NCBI RefSeq assembly: GCF_003634775.1 | Contig: NZ_RBXB01000001.1 | Location: forward strand, 1,364,001 to 1,428,000 | Reading direction: 5' to 3' | DNA length: 64,000 nt | From: Chryseobacterium defluvii | GTDB taxonomy: Bacteria > Bacteroidota > Bacteroidia > Flavobacteriales > Weeksellaceae | Shown here: piece by piece, positions 35,471-43,729 of the stretch | How positions within the stretch are numbered: position 1 is the first letter of the stretch | How the letters are laid out: each line of letters opens with the position of its first letter | The notes under the pieces: generated by a model | What the model was told of the DNA's origin: nothing | Databases searched by the model: none | The model's input: the letters and a program-made list of their open reading frames with translations, nothing else | Position numbers and translations under genes: made by a program

Positions 35471-35499
35471 AAGCTCCGCATTTGTGGAGCTTTTTTTAT
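35471..35499 (+). terminator. Terminator of the proline dehydrogenase gene
   Basis: AAGCTCCGC / GTGGAGCTT stem with a G-U pair and short loop, then seven T. Confidence 0.85.
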
Positions 35500-35569
35500 A
35501 TCAAATATTGATAAAAATTATTTTAATTATTAACATTATTAATGATAATGTAAAATTTTAATAAATTCA

Positions 35570-35599
35570 TTGTTGATTTAATTATATTTTGTATATTTG
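35570..35599 (+). promoter_or_regulatory. Promoter of a short transcription unit
   Basis: TTG at 35570-35572 (or 35573-35575) and TATATTTG at 35592-35599, spaced 19 (or 16) bp. There is no gene of normal size downstream before the terminator at 35814. Confidence 0.6.
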
Positions 35600-35625
35600 A
35601 TTAAGACTAATAAAAACTAGATTCC

Positions 35626-35691
35626 ATGAAAAAAAACCTCTTCGTTGCTACATTCAATATAGCCAATTTTCCCTATAATAAACTATTATAA
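35626..35691 (+). CDS. 21-residue ORF (MKKNL-type leader or remnant)
   Basis: ATG 35626 to TAA 35691 encodes MKKNLFVATFNIANFPYNKL plus one Leu. It opens like a signal peptide but stops. The preceding promoter and following terminator at 35814-35842 make this the only candidate product of a ~240-nt transcript. A truncated gene or a small regulatory RNA are equally possible. Confidence 0.35.
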   Translation: MKKNLFVATFNIANFPYNKLL

Positions 35692-35813
35692 CAGAGAAAT
35701 ATTTAATTTCTGAAATGATTCGCATCTATAGAAGTGGAATGGGAAAAAGCAACGAATATAATCAACTTAAAAACTAAAGCAATAGTTTAGCTTTCTTCTT
35801 CAAATATTTTTTT

Positions 35814-35842
35814 ACCTGGTCAGTACTTGATCAGGTATTTTT
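35814..35842 (+). terminator. Terminator of the short transcription unit
   Basis: ACCTGGTCA / TGATCAGGT stem with one G-U, five-base loop, then an AT5 tail on the plus strand. It also abuts the 3' end of the XRE gene on the minus strand. Confidence 0.75.
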
Positions 35843-36368
35843 ATGGTTCATAACTTTCAAATTTTCCGTTTTCAAAGAACAGAACAATCCTTTTTATTTT
35901 ATGCTCCTGATTTCCAATTACTTGATTGATAATTTCGTCATTAGATTTTTCTAATCGCTGAGAATCGTTTATTTTTTCCCCGGCTATACTCGGATGAGGA
36001 ATATCAGATTCTCGAAGGCTTTGTTTCAGGACCCTGTCTTCACTTTCCGTCACTCCAAAATTATCATCATCGATTAAAGTGAATAAATCAGGCAGTGAAG
36101 TAGGCTTTGTTTTTTCTTCAGTAATTTCTTCCTCTTCAACAGCCGGTTCATCAGACTTCAGCATTTCACCATCACCGTTAATCAGCCAGTCCCAAAGGAT
36201 TTCCGGGAAACGGGATTTGATCTTAATGATGAATTCCAGAGACGGTTTATTCCTCCCGGAAGTGATGTGGGAGATAGAAGAACGTTGTACATCTATTTCA
36301 TCCGCAAACTCAGAAGGAGTAAAGTTAGAATACTCTATAACTTTTGAAATTCGTTCATTTAAACTCAT
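35841..36368 (-). CDS. XRE-family (HTH_3) transcriptional regulator
   Basis: This 175-residue DNA-binding protein has a lambda-repressor-type helix-turn-helix in the first 65 residues (FTPSEFADEIDVQRSSISHI, then TSGRNKPSLEFI). A linker rich in acidic residues (EEEEITEEKTK) and an uncharacterised C-terminal part follow. ATG at 36368 is chosen; the in-frame codon at 36371 is TTG. The upstream region holds ordered sequence repeats that overlap its promoter, consistent with autoregulation. The start of the adjoining unit on the plus strand is about 240 bp beyond its 3' end. Confidence 0.85.
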   Translation of the reverse strand: MSLNERISKVIEYSNFTPSEFADEIDVQRSSISHITSGRNKPSLEFIIKIKSRFPEILWDWLINGDGEMLKSDEPAVEEEEITEEKTKPTSLPDLFTLIDDDNFGVTESEDRVLKQSLRESDIPHPSIAGEKINDSQRLEKSNDEIINQVIGNQEHKIKRIVLFFENGKFESYEP

Positions 36369-36387
36369 CAAAATAAGTTTTTAATTG

Positions 36388-36469
36388 TTTTACAAATGTA
36401 AAAATAAAGTTTACAAATGCAAAATACAAAAGTAAACAATTGGAACCTTTTGCAATATACAAAAGTAAA
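36388..36469 (-). promoter_or_regulatory. Promoter and repeated operator array of the XRE gene
   Basis: On minus, -7 TACATTTG (36393-36400) and -33 TTTTG (36420-36424) are spaced 19 bp. Overlapping them, on plus, TTTACAAATGYAAAA occurs at 36389-36403 and 36411-36425 (22 bp apart), and ATACAAAAGTAAA at 36424-36436 and 36457-36469 (33 bp apart). 22 and 33 bp are whole helical turns, so a regulator would bind on one face. Confidence 0.55.
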
Positions 36470-37203
36470 TAGTAATAATATATTGATAATCAGTCATTTA
36501 ATATATAATAGGCAAGTTATCAACATTTTCTTTTTGTAAATAGATCATTATACTACTTGCCCACCAATATTCTTAAAGTAAAAGATGAAGTAGATGCTAT
36601 ATTGATAGATGTAAAGTGAATTATTTTTTGGTAAATCCCTGTTAAAGCCTTATCCGGATAAGTTTATGATCATTAAACACCTTATAGAGTAGGAGACAGG
36701 CTAAACAACTGATTGTATAGCATTATACAGAATATAAACGTGAGAGGAGATACACTTTAGGCTCTTAAACTTCTTTATTATGGCCTATTTTCATGTATCG
36801 AACAGTTGTTGGTATTATGCCTTTTCCTGAAAAATTATGCTATTTATTTCAACCCGAATTCAACCTCTGAAAATTAGGATACAATCTAAAATATGAACAA
36901 TTTACATTTGTATATCTAAATAAAATCAGTACTTTTTCCACATTAGGAATGTTTAACAAAATTACACTCATTTCGGGATAAACAGGCTTTTCAGTACTTA
37001 AAGTAAATTTAAAAATTAAATTTAGATAAATTTTATAACTAATTGATTTTAAAATAATTAATTAATATTAATTAAATTATTAGCAATCCACAATTTTACC
37101 AACAGACATTCTGTCAATTCACATTGTTTAATAATGTTACAAATGTTAATTTTATATTCTGCTTAAAAATGGCTAATTTTGACTCTTGTAAACCACTTCT
37201 CAA
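36470..37203. other. Long intergenic region without a recognisable gene
   Basis: I see no ORF of convincing size on either strand. It is AT-rich (more so than coding DNA), with a 12-bp palindrome TTATCCGGATAA (36650-36661), an inverted pair GGCAAGT / ACTTGCC (36511-36517 / 36555-36561) and a possible -7 box TAATTTTG (37174-37181) ahead of the M14 gene. Confidence 0.6.
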
Positions 37204-38313
37204 ATGAACTTCGAACAGATTTACATACAAAACCCTGATTTCCCAAATCGCTATATTTCCCCCGGAAAATTATTTTCTTACCTACAGACGAATCTCGGCG
37301 ATTATATTCATGAGATCGGAAGATCCTACTTAGATAAGCCTATTTATAAATTAAGCATAGGTACCGGAGCCATTCATGTACTGGCTTGGTCACAAATGCA
37401 CGGTAATGAATCCAATGCTACGCATGCAATGCTTGACTTACTGTTAAGCCTGGATAATATGCCTCAAATGAAGGAAGATCTTTTCAGTAAAATTTCGTTG
37501 GATTTTATTTTTATGTTAAATCCGGATGGTTCGGAAAGATGGACAAGACTCAACGCAGTGGATATTGATCTGAACAGAGATTTTCATAATGAAGCAAGTA
37601 AAGAGATTAAGTTTCTCAAAAGCTTAGCTTCCTCCAAGAAGTATGATTATGCGCTGAATTTGCATGAGCAGAGAACTATATTTACGACAGACGGAGTGCA
37701 TCCTGCAACACTTTCCTTTTTAGCTCCATCAGAAAATGTAGAACGCAGCATTACTGAAAACAGGAAAAAATGCATGGCCGTGATTGCTGCTGTATATAAT
37801 CACCTGAAAGAATTAATTCCTAACCAGATCGGAAGGTATTCTGATGAGTTCTATCCCACTTCAACAGGCGATAATTTCATTAAAAGCGGAATGCCTACCA
37901 TATTATTTGAAGGCGGGCATTTCATAGATGATTATACAAGAAAAGGAACAAGAAAATATTATACGATTGCTCTTTATTATGCGTTAAAGGCAATTAGTGA
38001 ATTGAATGCCGGTGTTACAGGCTGGGAAACGTATCTTGAAATTCCGGAAAATCAGGAAACCCACTATGATATCGTCTACCGGAATGTAAAGCTGAATACG
38101 GATCATCACTGTATTTTGGATGTAGCTGTTCAGTACCGGGAAATTATGGAGGAAGGGAAAGATGAGATATCTTTTGTGCCTTTTGTAGTGGAAGTGGGAG
38201 AAGTAAAGAAACGGAAAGGCTGGCTGGAAATTGACTGTACGGGGAAAAAATTTGTTTCTGTAACCAAATACCCGAAACTCGATGCAGTAGTTGATTTTAC
38301 CATAGAAGACTAA
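37204..38313 (+). CDS. M14-family zinc carboxypeptidase
   Basis: This 369-residue metallopeptidase has the zinc motif HGNES (His, Glu; near 67-71) within WSQMHGNESNATHAM, the substrate Asn-Arg in DIDLNRDFH near 123-131, the third zinc His in LNLHEQRT near 161, and the catalytic Glu in TILFEGGHFIDDY (near 240). There is no signal peptide, so a cytosolic site is likely. The C-terminal 90 residues form a beta domain of unknown function. Peptidoglycan or peptide substrate is not decidable. Confidence 0.87.
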   Translation: MNFEQIYIQNPDFPNRYISPGKLFSYLQTNLGDYIHEIGRSYLDKPIYKLSIGTGAIHVLAWSQMHGNESNATHAMLDLLLSLDNMPQMKEDLFSKISLDFIFMLNPDGSERWTRLNAVDIDLNRDFHNEASKEIKFLKSLASSKKYDYALNLHEQRTIFTTDGVHPATLSFLAPSENVERSITENRKKCMAVIAAVYNHLKELIPNQIGRYSDEFYPTSTGDNFIKSGMPTILFEGGHFIDDYTRKGTRKYYTIALYYALKAISELNAGVTGWETYLEIPENQETHYDIVYRNVKLNTDHHCILDVAVQYREIMEEGKDEISFVPFVVEVGEVKKRKGWLEIDCTGKKFVSVTKYPKLDAVVDFTIED

Positions 38314-38343
38314 AAAAGCGGAACAGTTTGTTCCGCTTTTTTT
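38314..38343. terminator. Bidirectional terminator between the M14 and DUF4920 genes
   Basis: AAAAGCGGAAC / GTTCCGCTTTT stem, five-base loop, T runs on both strands. Confidence 0.9.
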
Positions 38344-38377
38344 ATATTCTACTTTTCAGAGTAGCTTGGAAAATAAA

Positions 38378-38884
38378 TTAGTTAACTACTTTAATCCCGT
38401 TAGCTACAAATCTGATTTCTTCTTTTGGCTTGGTGATAGCATCAATTTCAGACTGAGGCTTTTTAGCATCTTCAGCGTAGTGTTTTTGCTCATCCACAGA
38501 AATTACTTTTCTTTCAGCATTCCCTTCCAGTACTACATTCTTTCCTTTTAAAGCAGTAGGAACGAAGAAAGCATAATCCTTCATTTTTACGAAGAACTGA
38601 GAATTATCATCCGTTTTGATAGTTAACCAACATCCTTTTTTCTCACAAACATCCGTTACAGTACCTTTAATCGCAACATTCTCAACTTTTTTACTGTCTT
38701 TTTTCAGCTTTTTCGACAATTTATCTACGCTAATCGCTTTAGATTCTGATACTCCTGCTCCATAAGTATCTCCTACAAGAGCGTTTCCTGCAGGTGGAGC
38801 AACCGTCTTCTGTGACGTTTCCTGTGCAAATGCCAGTGTAGAAACACTTACTGCTGCTGCAAATAATATAGCTTTGAATTTCAT
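38378..38884 (-). CDS. DUF4920 secreted protein
   Basis: This 168-residue protein starts at ATG 38884 (MKFKAILFAAAVSVSTLAFA); the -7 box at 38900-38907 rules out the upstream start. After the signal peptide a small OB-like domain shows the family pattern AIKGTVTDVCEKKGCWLTIK, then VKMKDYAFFVPTALKGKNVV. The Cys pair (CEKKGC) may bind metal, but this is unproven. DUF4920 is widespread in Bacteroidota. Confidence 0.85.
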   Translation of the reverse strand: MKFKAILFAAAVSVSTLAFAQETSQKTVAPPAGNALVGDTYGAGVSESKAISVDKLSKKLKKDSKKVENVAIKGTVTDVCEKKGCWLTIKTDDNSQFFVKMKDYAFFVPTALKGKNVVLEGNAERKVISVDEQKHYAEDAKKPQSEIDAITKPKEEIRFVANGIKVVN

Positions 38885-38899
38885 TTTTAATATTTTTTT

Positions 38900-38929
38900 C
38901 AAAAATACTAATAAAATTTGAATTCAAAA
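38900..38929 (-). promoter_or_regulatory. Promoter of the DUF4920 gene
   Basis: On minus, -33 TTTTG (38925-38929) and -7 TATTTTTG (38900-38907), 17 bp apart. Confidence 0.65.
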
Positions 38930-39003
38930 TCAGATTAAAGTTGATAAAAAGCATATTTATTTTGAATATGTAAACAATGTCTAAAAACAAGTGCAGATTT
39001 GTT

Positions 39004-39011
39004 TATATTTG
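39004..39011 (+). promoter_or_regulatory. -7 box of the APC permease gene
   Basis: TATATTTG, 16 bp before the ATG. Confidence 0.5.
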
Positions 39012-39027
39012 ACACCTATACATCTTT

Positions 39028-40443
39028 ATGCAAAAAAAACTAAAACTTTGGGACGCCATTATGCTGGTAATGGGCTCCATGATCGGTAGTGGAATCTTTA
39101 TAGTAAGCGCAGATATGATGCGGAATCTCGGTTCCGGGTATTGGGTAATTGTAGTATGGATTATTACCGGGATCATGACTGTTGCTGCCGCGATAAGCTA
39201 CGGGGAACTTTCAGCGCTATTTCCGAAAGCAGGTGGACAATACACATATCTTACTGAAATTTTTGGTAAAAAAATGGGTTTCCTGTATGGGTGGGGTTTA
39301 TTTACGGTGATTCAGACCGGAACTATTGCAGCGGTTGCGATGGCATTCGGAAAATTTACCGCCTATCTTGTTCCGTCTCTTAATAATGCAGCTCCGATCT
39401 TCCAGAGTGGAGAATTTCAGATTACCTGGATACAGATATTGGCAATCGCTATTATTCTTCTATTGACTTACATTAATACAAGAGGTGTAGAAAGTGGAAA
39501 ATTATTACAGAATATATTTACGGGATCTAAGGTGATCGCTTTATTAGGACTGATTGCTGCCGGATTTATTTTTGTGGATGTTTCCCATCTGGCGGAAAAT
39601 TTTAGCTTAGGAACAGATTCTTTCAATAATCTTAAAAAAGATATTACCGGGAATTTTCTTAAGGAAGGTTGGGAACCTATCGGTGGAATGACCTTATTAG
39701 GAGGAATTGCTGCCGCAATGGTAGGCTCAGTTTTTAGTTCCGTAGCCTGGGAAAGTGTAACCTTCGTTTCGGGAGAGATAGAAAATCCGAAGAAAAATAT
39801 AGTAAAATCAATGATCTACGGAACTTCTGCCGTAATGATTTTATATATCGCAGTCAACTATGTTTACCTGAATTCCTTAGACAGGGATTCTATCGCTTTT
39901 GCGGCCAACGACAGGGTAGCGGTAGCCGCTTCACAAAACATTTTCGGAAGTGCAGGAACCATCATCATTGCTTTATTAGTAATGGTCTCTACATTTGGAT
40001 GTAACAACGGCCTGATTCTAGCCGGAGCAAGAGTATTCCAGACGATGGCAAAAGACGGTTTATTTTTTAAATCTGCTGTGGAAAACAATAAAAATGAAGT
40101 TCCCGGAAATGCTTTATGGATGCAGGGAGTCTGGGCTTCTCTCCTATGTTTGAGCGGTCAGTACGGAAACCTTCTGGATATGATCTCCTTTGTCATTGTC
40201 CTTTTCTATATGATTACCGTTTTCGGAGTAATTTATCTGAGATTTAAACAACCTGATCTGGAAAGACCTTACAAAACATGGTTGTATCCGGTAACGCCGA
40301 TCATTTACTTATTGATAGGATCCGGATTCTGTATCTTGCTTCTGATCTATAAGCAGCAATACACCTGGCCCGGTTTTTTAATGGTTTTATTGGGACTTCC
40401 GGTCTACTATTTTATCAATAGGAAGAAAAAAGAAAATAATTAA
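39028..40443 (+). CDS. APC-superfamily amino-acid permease
   Basis: Inner-membrane transporter, 471 residues, about 12 helices. Helix 1 has the SGI-type break MLVMGSMIGSGIFIVSADMM, TM1b binds the amino-acid backbone, and helix 6 contains SSVAWESVTFVSGEIENPKK, a usual APC feature. The helix 8-9 region is FGCNNGLILAGARVFQTMAK. It is closest in type to basic/serine-like permeases; the substrate is unknown. It is followed by a strong hairpin. Confidence 0.9.
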   Translation: MQKKLKLWDAIMLVMGSMIGSGIFIVSADMMRNLGSGYWVIVVWIITGIMTVAAAISYGELSALFPKAGGQYTYLTEIFGKKMGFLYGWGLFTVIQTGTIAAVAMAFGKFTAYLVPSLNNAAPIFQSGEFQITWIQILAIAIILLLTYINTRGVESGKLLQNIFTGSKVIALLGLIAAGFIFVDVSHLAENFSLGTDSFNNLKKDITGNFLKEGWEPIGGMTLLGGIAAAMVGSVFSSVAWESVTFVSGEIENPKKNIVKSMIYGTSAVMILYIAVNYVYLNSLDRDSIAFAANDRVAVAASQNIFGSAGTIIIALLVMVSTFGCNNGLILAGARVFQTMAKDGLFFKSAVENNKNEVPGNALWMQGVWASLLCLSGQYGNLLDMISFVIVLFYMITVFGVIYLRFKQPDLERPYKTWLYPVTPIIYLLIGSGFCILLLIYKQQYTWPGFLMVLLGLPVYYFINRKKKENN

Positions 40444-40448
40444 TCTGG

Positions 40449-40485
40449 TTACGGCTTTCAAACTTGTTTGAAAGCCGTAAATTTT
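40449..40485 (+). terminator. Terminator of the APC permease gene
   Basis: Perfect 15-bp stem (40449-40463 / 40466-40480), two-base loop, then ATTTT. Confidence 0.85.
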
Positions 40486-40593
40486 AAACAATATTTTTAA
40501 ATTCTTATAACATTTTATTTCCTGAAAATGTTTAATTTGGTATTTCGTTTAGAGAAATTGAGACCATGATGTAAAAAATAAGAAGTTGATTTT

Positions 40594-41034
40594 ATGGACA
40601 CACCCAATTACAGAATGCCTTTTGTTCCGTCAACATTGATGACTGAAGGGGGAAGTATTGATACCTGCGATATGGGAGAAAGTATTGCCCACAATATTAT
40701 GTTACTGATCACCACCAAAAAAGGCGAAAACAGATATGATGAAAATTACGGAAATGATGTCTGGAATTTAGAATTCGATAATGGAGTTACAAGTGCCATC
40801 TGGGAAAGTATTTTTATCAAAAGCCTTAAGAGGCAGATACAGGAATATGAACCCCGGATAGTTCAGCCGCAAATTCAGGCCCATGTAGAATTTGTGGAGC
40901 ACAACTACGATACCAAAGAACATACGGAAATCAAGAAAAAAGTAAGAATAGCCATCAATGCCAAAATGGAGGCTACAGGAGAGCGTTTCAGCTTTTCCAC
41001 AGAACTGTTTTTGAGCCCTATGTCGATAGATTAA
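40594..41034 (+). CDS. tssE: T6SS baseplate wedge protein TssE (gp25-like)
   Basis: This 146-residue protein is of the GPW/gp25 family. It carries MGESIAHNIMLLITTKKGEN, then RYDENYGNDVWNLEF, the gp25-like core that joins sheath to baseplate. Bacteroidota-type (T6SS-iii) proteins of this size pair with tssF, and here tssF starts 23 bp later. No other tss gene adjoins upstream. Confidence 0.82.
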   Translation: MDTPNYRMPFVPSTLMTEGGSIDTCDMGESIAHNIMLLITTKKGENRYDENYGNDVWNLEFDNGVTSAIWESIFIKSLKRQIQEYEPRIVQPQIQAHVEFVEHNYDTKEHTEIKKKVRIAINAKMEATGERFSFSTELFLSPMSID

Positions 41035-41057
41035 GTATTTTATTGTAATTAGAAATT

Positions 41058-42941
41058 ATGAACCTAGATCAGAATATATATTCCAAAGAATCGGTAAAAG
41101 CAAGAATGCTCCAGAATGCCACGAAAGTCTGGGGATTGAAAAGCCCGCAGTCATTAGACCCTTTTGTGAAATTATTGATTGATGCTTTCAGTACCGAGGT
41201 CTTTAAAGCCAATAATGAGATCCAGACGGTAAATGCGCGTATTTTAGAGAAACTTGCGAAACTGCTCACACCATCTATTTATACCCATCCGATTCCTGCC
41301 CATGCAGTGGCCTTTATTTCCCCCTATGAATCATCAGAAATTTTATTGGATCATACGGAGTTTTTCTTCAGAAAGCAGATGACCTCCACGATAAAATCAG
41401 AATCGGATAAGCAGGTTAATATTCCCTTTACACCCGTAGGAAATGTAAGGATCAATAAAATGCAGACTTCGATCATGTTCGTTGGAAACACCTGTTACAG
41501 TATTGATGACCGGCTGAATAAAATTCCTGTGGCAAGATTTCAGGGAAGACCGGAAGATTACAGAAAAATTACCATTGGAATCAATGTTACCAAATATACG
41601 AGTGAGAATTTTCCGAAACAGGTCAGCATATTTTGTTCAAATCCGGCTTATGAGCATCTGGATTTTGTGTATAAGCTTCTGCCTTATATCACTGTAAATA
41701 GCAACGGAAATCCTTTATTTGTGAAAGAAGGAATTACCTACCTTAAGACGAATCAGTCGGAAGGATATGAACAGATGTTCCGGGAACAATCTATCAAGAC
41801 AAAGACCATAGAAGATATTAAAAGTATTTATCGTCATAAATTTATTGAGATTACCGGAATTTCAGACACCTTGATTTCCGAGCCTGGAAAACTACCGGAA
41901 AACCTGGACTTTCTGGATGGAAAAGATGAAATTACAAAAGCTATAGATGGTAAACGTTATTTATGGCTTACTTTTGAATTTCCGCCACAGTTTTCTGCAG
42001 AAATTTTAGATAACTTTTCATTTGTTCTGAATGCTTTCCCAATCTACAACAGAGGCTGGAAAAAAACGGAATACAGCCTTGATATAATGGGAAATAATAT
42101 TCCTTTGGTAACGGATGAAGGCGAACACTTTCTGTATGTAGATGAGGTGCAGGATGGGGAAGGAAGAGTCTATACAGAAATTCCTTTTACCCCAAATGAT
42201 GATCTTAAAAAAGGTCTGTACACTATAAGAAAAGGCGGAATGGAGCGTTTTACCAACAGAAATGCGGTGGATATGATAGCCAATGTGCTGGAACTTACCC
42301 GGGATGAGATTGCTGCGTTTTCTCTTCTGAACAGGGATAATGTAAAAAGCATCCTGAGCGAAATGGCTGATAAGATGAAGTCAATGGTACAAAAAGTAAA
42401 TAATGCTAAAAGAAACATCAGGCAGGAGCTGAATTATGTGATTATGGAACCTGTTGAAAAGACAGACCACACCTATGCTTCTTTTTGGGTTACGCATTGT
42501 ACTTTAGCCAACCATATGCGTCCCGGAACAGAGCTTTCTAACCAATTGAAATCTCAATCTTTAGTACTGCTTACCGAAACCATTGGTGGAGCAGAAGAGC
42601 AAAAAGGAACAGATAGCATTCAGGCATACAAATATGCACTGACGACAAGGGATAAGATCATTTCTCTGGAAGATGTTAAGAATTATTGCAGAATGGTTCT
42701 GAAAGATGAGCTCAAAGACGTAAGAGTGAAAAGAGGAACTATGATCAGTAACAAACCTAAAGAAGGATTTGTACGTACTGTAGAAGTTGAAATTATTCCT
42801 CAGAATTATTCTTTCTATGGAAGAGTGTATTGGGAAAACATAGCCAATATTCTCAGAAATCAGATCATTTCCAAAGCTATAGATGGAATAGAGTATCAGG
42901 TAAAGATCAGCAATGAGGATACAGATTTCTCTGATAACTAA
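41058..42941 (+). CDS. tssF: T6SS baseplate protein TssF
   Basis: At 627 residues this matches TssF of Bacteroidota, with the N-terminal MLQNATKVWGLKSPQSLDPF region and later KYALTTRDKIISLEDVKNYC. TssF, with TssK, TssG and TssE, builds the baseplate. tssG and the tube/sheath genes tssB, tssC and hcp would normally be neighbours but are not in the window. Its stop overlaps the stop of the convergent AraC gene by three bases, so the operon ends here. Confidence 0.8.
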   Translation: MNLDQNIYSKESVKARMLQNATKVWGLKSPQSLDPFVKLLIDAFSTEVFKANNEIQTVNARILEKLAKLLTPSIYTHPIPAHAVAFISPYESSEILLDHTEFFFRKQMTSTIKSESDKQVNIPFTPVGNVRINKMQTSIMFVGNTCYSIDDRLNKIPVARFQGRPEDYRKITIGINVTKYTSENFPKQVSIFCSNPAYEHLDFVYKLLPYITVNSNGNPLFVKEGITYLKTNQSEGYEQMFREQSIKTKTIEDIKSIYRHKFIEITGISDTLISEPGKLPENLDFLDGKDEITKAIDGKRYLWLTFEFPPQFSAEILDNFSFVLNAFPIYNRGWKKTEYSLDIMGNNIPLVTDEGEHFLYVDEVQDGEGRVYTEIPFTPNDDLKKGLYTIRKGGMERFTNRNAVDMIANVLELTRDEIAAFSLLNRDNVKSILSEMADKMKSMVQKVNNAKRNIRQELNYVIMEPVEKTDHTYASFWVTHCTLANHMRPGTELSNQLKSQSLVLLTETIGGAEEQKGTDSIQAYKYALTTRDKIISLEDVKNYCRMVLKDELKDVRVKRGTMISNKPKEGFVRTVEVEIIPQNYSFYGRVYWENIANILRNQIISKAIDGIEYQVKISNEDTDFSDN

Positions 42942-43729
42942 ATAGACTGTAAACTACTTGCAGAAATTCCGAATTGCTTTTTAAAGGCAAAAGAAAAATG
43001 AGATAAATTCTCAAAACCGAGATCAACATAAATATCTGTTGGTCTCTGTTTTTTTTCTTCAATGAGAAATCTGGCTTCCTGCAAACGACGTTTTATAAGC
43101 CATCGGTTCGGCGTCTCATTAAAAATAGTCTTAAAATCTCTTTTAAAAGCGGATAAGCTTCGGCCTGTAAGAAAAGCAAAGCGTTCCATGCTGACATTGA
43201 ATTTATAATTCCGCTGCATGAATTCTTCAAGATCCAAACGTCCTGGAACACCAAAATCAAATAAAATATCCGATAATTCGGGATGCAGCTGTAATAAGAT
43301 CAGCAATAATTCTTCCCTTTTCAGATTGGAAAACGTTTCATTCACATTGCCGGATCCATTATAATAAGGTTCTAATGAAAGTAAAAAACTATTGATCAGC
43401 TCATCTTTCTTTAATTTGATAAAAGCATCTTTTGAAGTATGGTTCTGAAAGTTAATGCGGTGTTTCTTCTGGAAATTTTTCAAAAATAATTCATCAAAAA
43501 AGAAGATCACTTTTTCAAATTCATTTTCATCTGTTCTTACTTTGTTGTACCGTGCGAGTCTATTTTTGCGAACAATACAGCTCTCACCGGGCTTTAATGT
43601 ATAATGCTTATTGCAATCATAGCCGTTCATCGTACCTTTTGCCAGAAACAAAAAGAAATGCTCTGTAATAAACTGTTCCGGGGAAATGGCAGGACCTACA
43701 AAACAGGATTTTATTTCAGTGATCTTCAT
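42938..43729 (-). CDS. AraC-family transcriptional regulator
   Basis: This 263-residue protein has an N-terminal cupin-like ligand-binding part (about 1-150) and a C-terminal pair of helix-turn-helix motifs (about 165-263: FNVSMERFAFLTGRSLSAFK, then RPTDIYVDLGFENLSHFSFA and FKKQFGISASSL). It overlaps the SDR gene upstream by 14 bp, so the two are co-transcribed and the regulator may control it. The ligand is unknown. Confidence 0.88.
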   Translation of the reverse strand: MKITEIKSCFVGPAISPEQFITEHFFLFLAKGTMNGYDCNKHYTLKPGESCIVRKNRLARYNKVRTDENEFEKVIFFFDELFLKNFQKKHRINFQNHTSKDAFIKLKKDELINSFLLSLEPYYNGSGNVNETFSNLKREELLLILLQLHPELSDILFDFGVPGRLDLEEFMQRNYKFNVSMERFAFLTGRSLSAFKRDFKTIFNETPNRWLIKRRLQEARFLIEEKKQRPTDIYVDLGFENLSHFSFAFKKQFGISASSLQSI

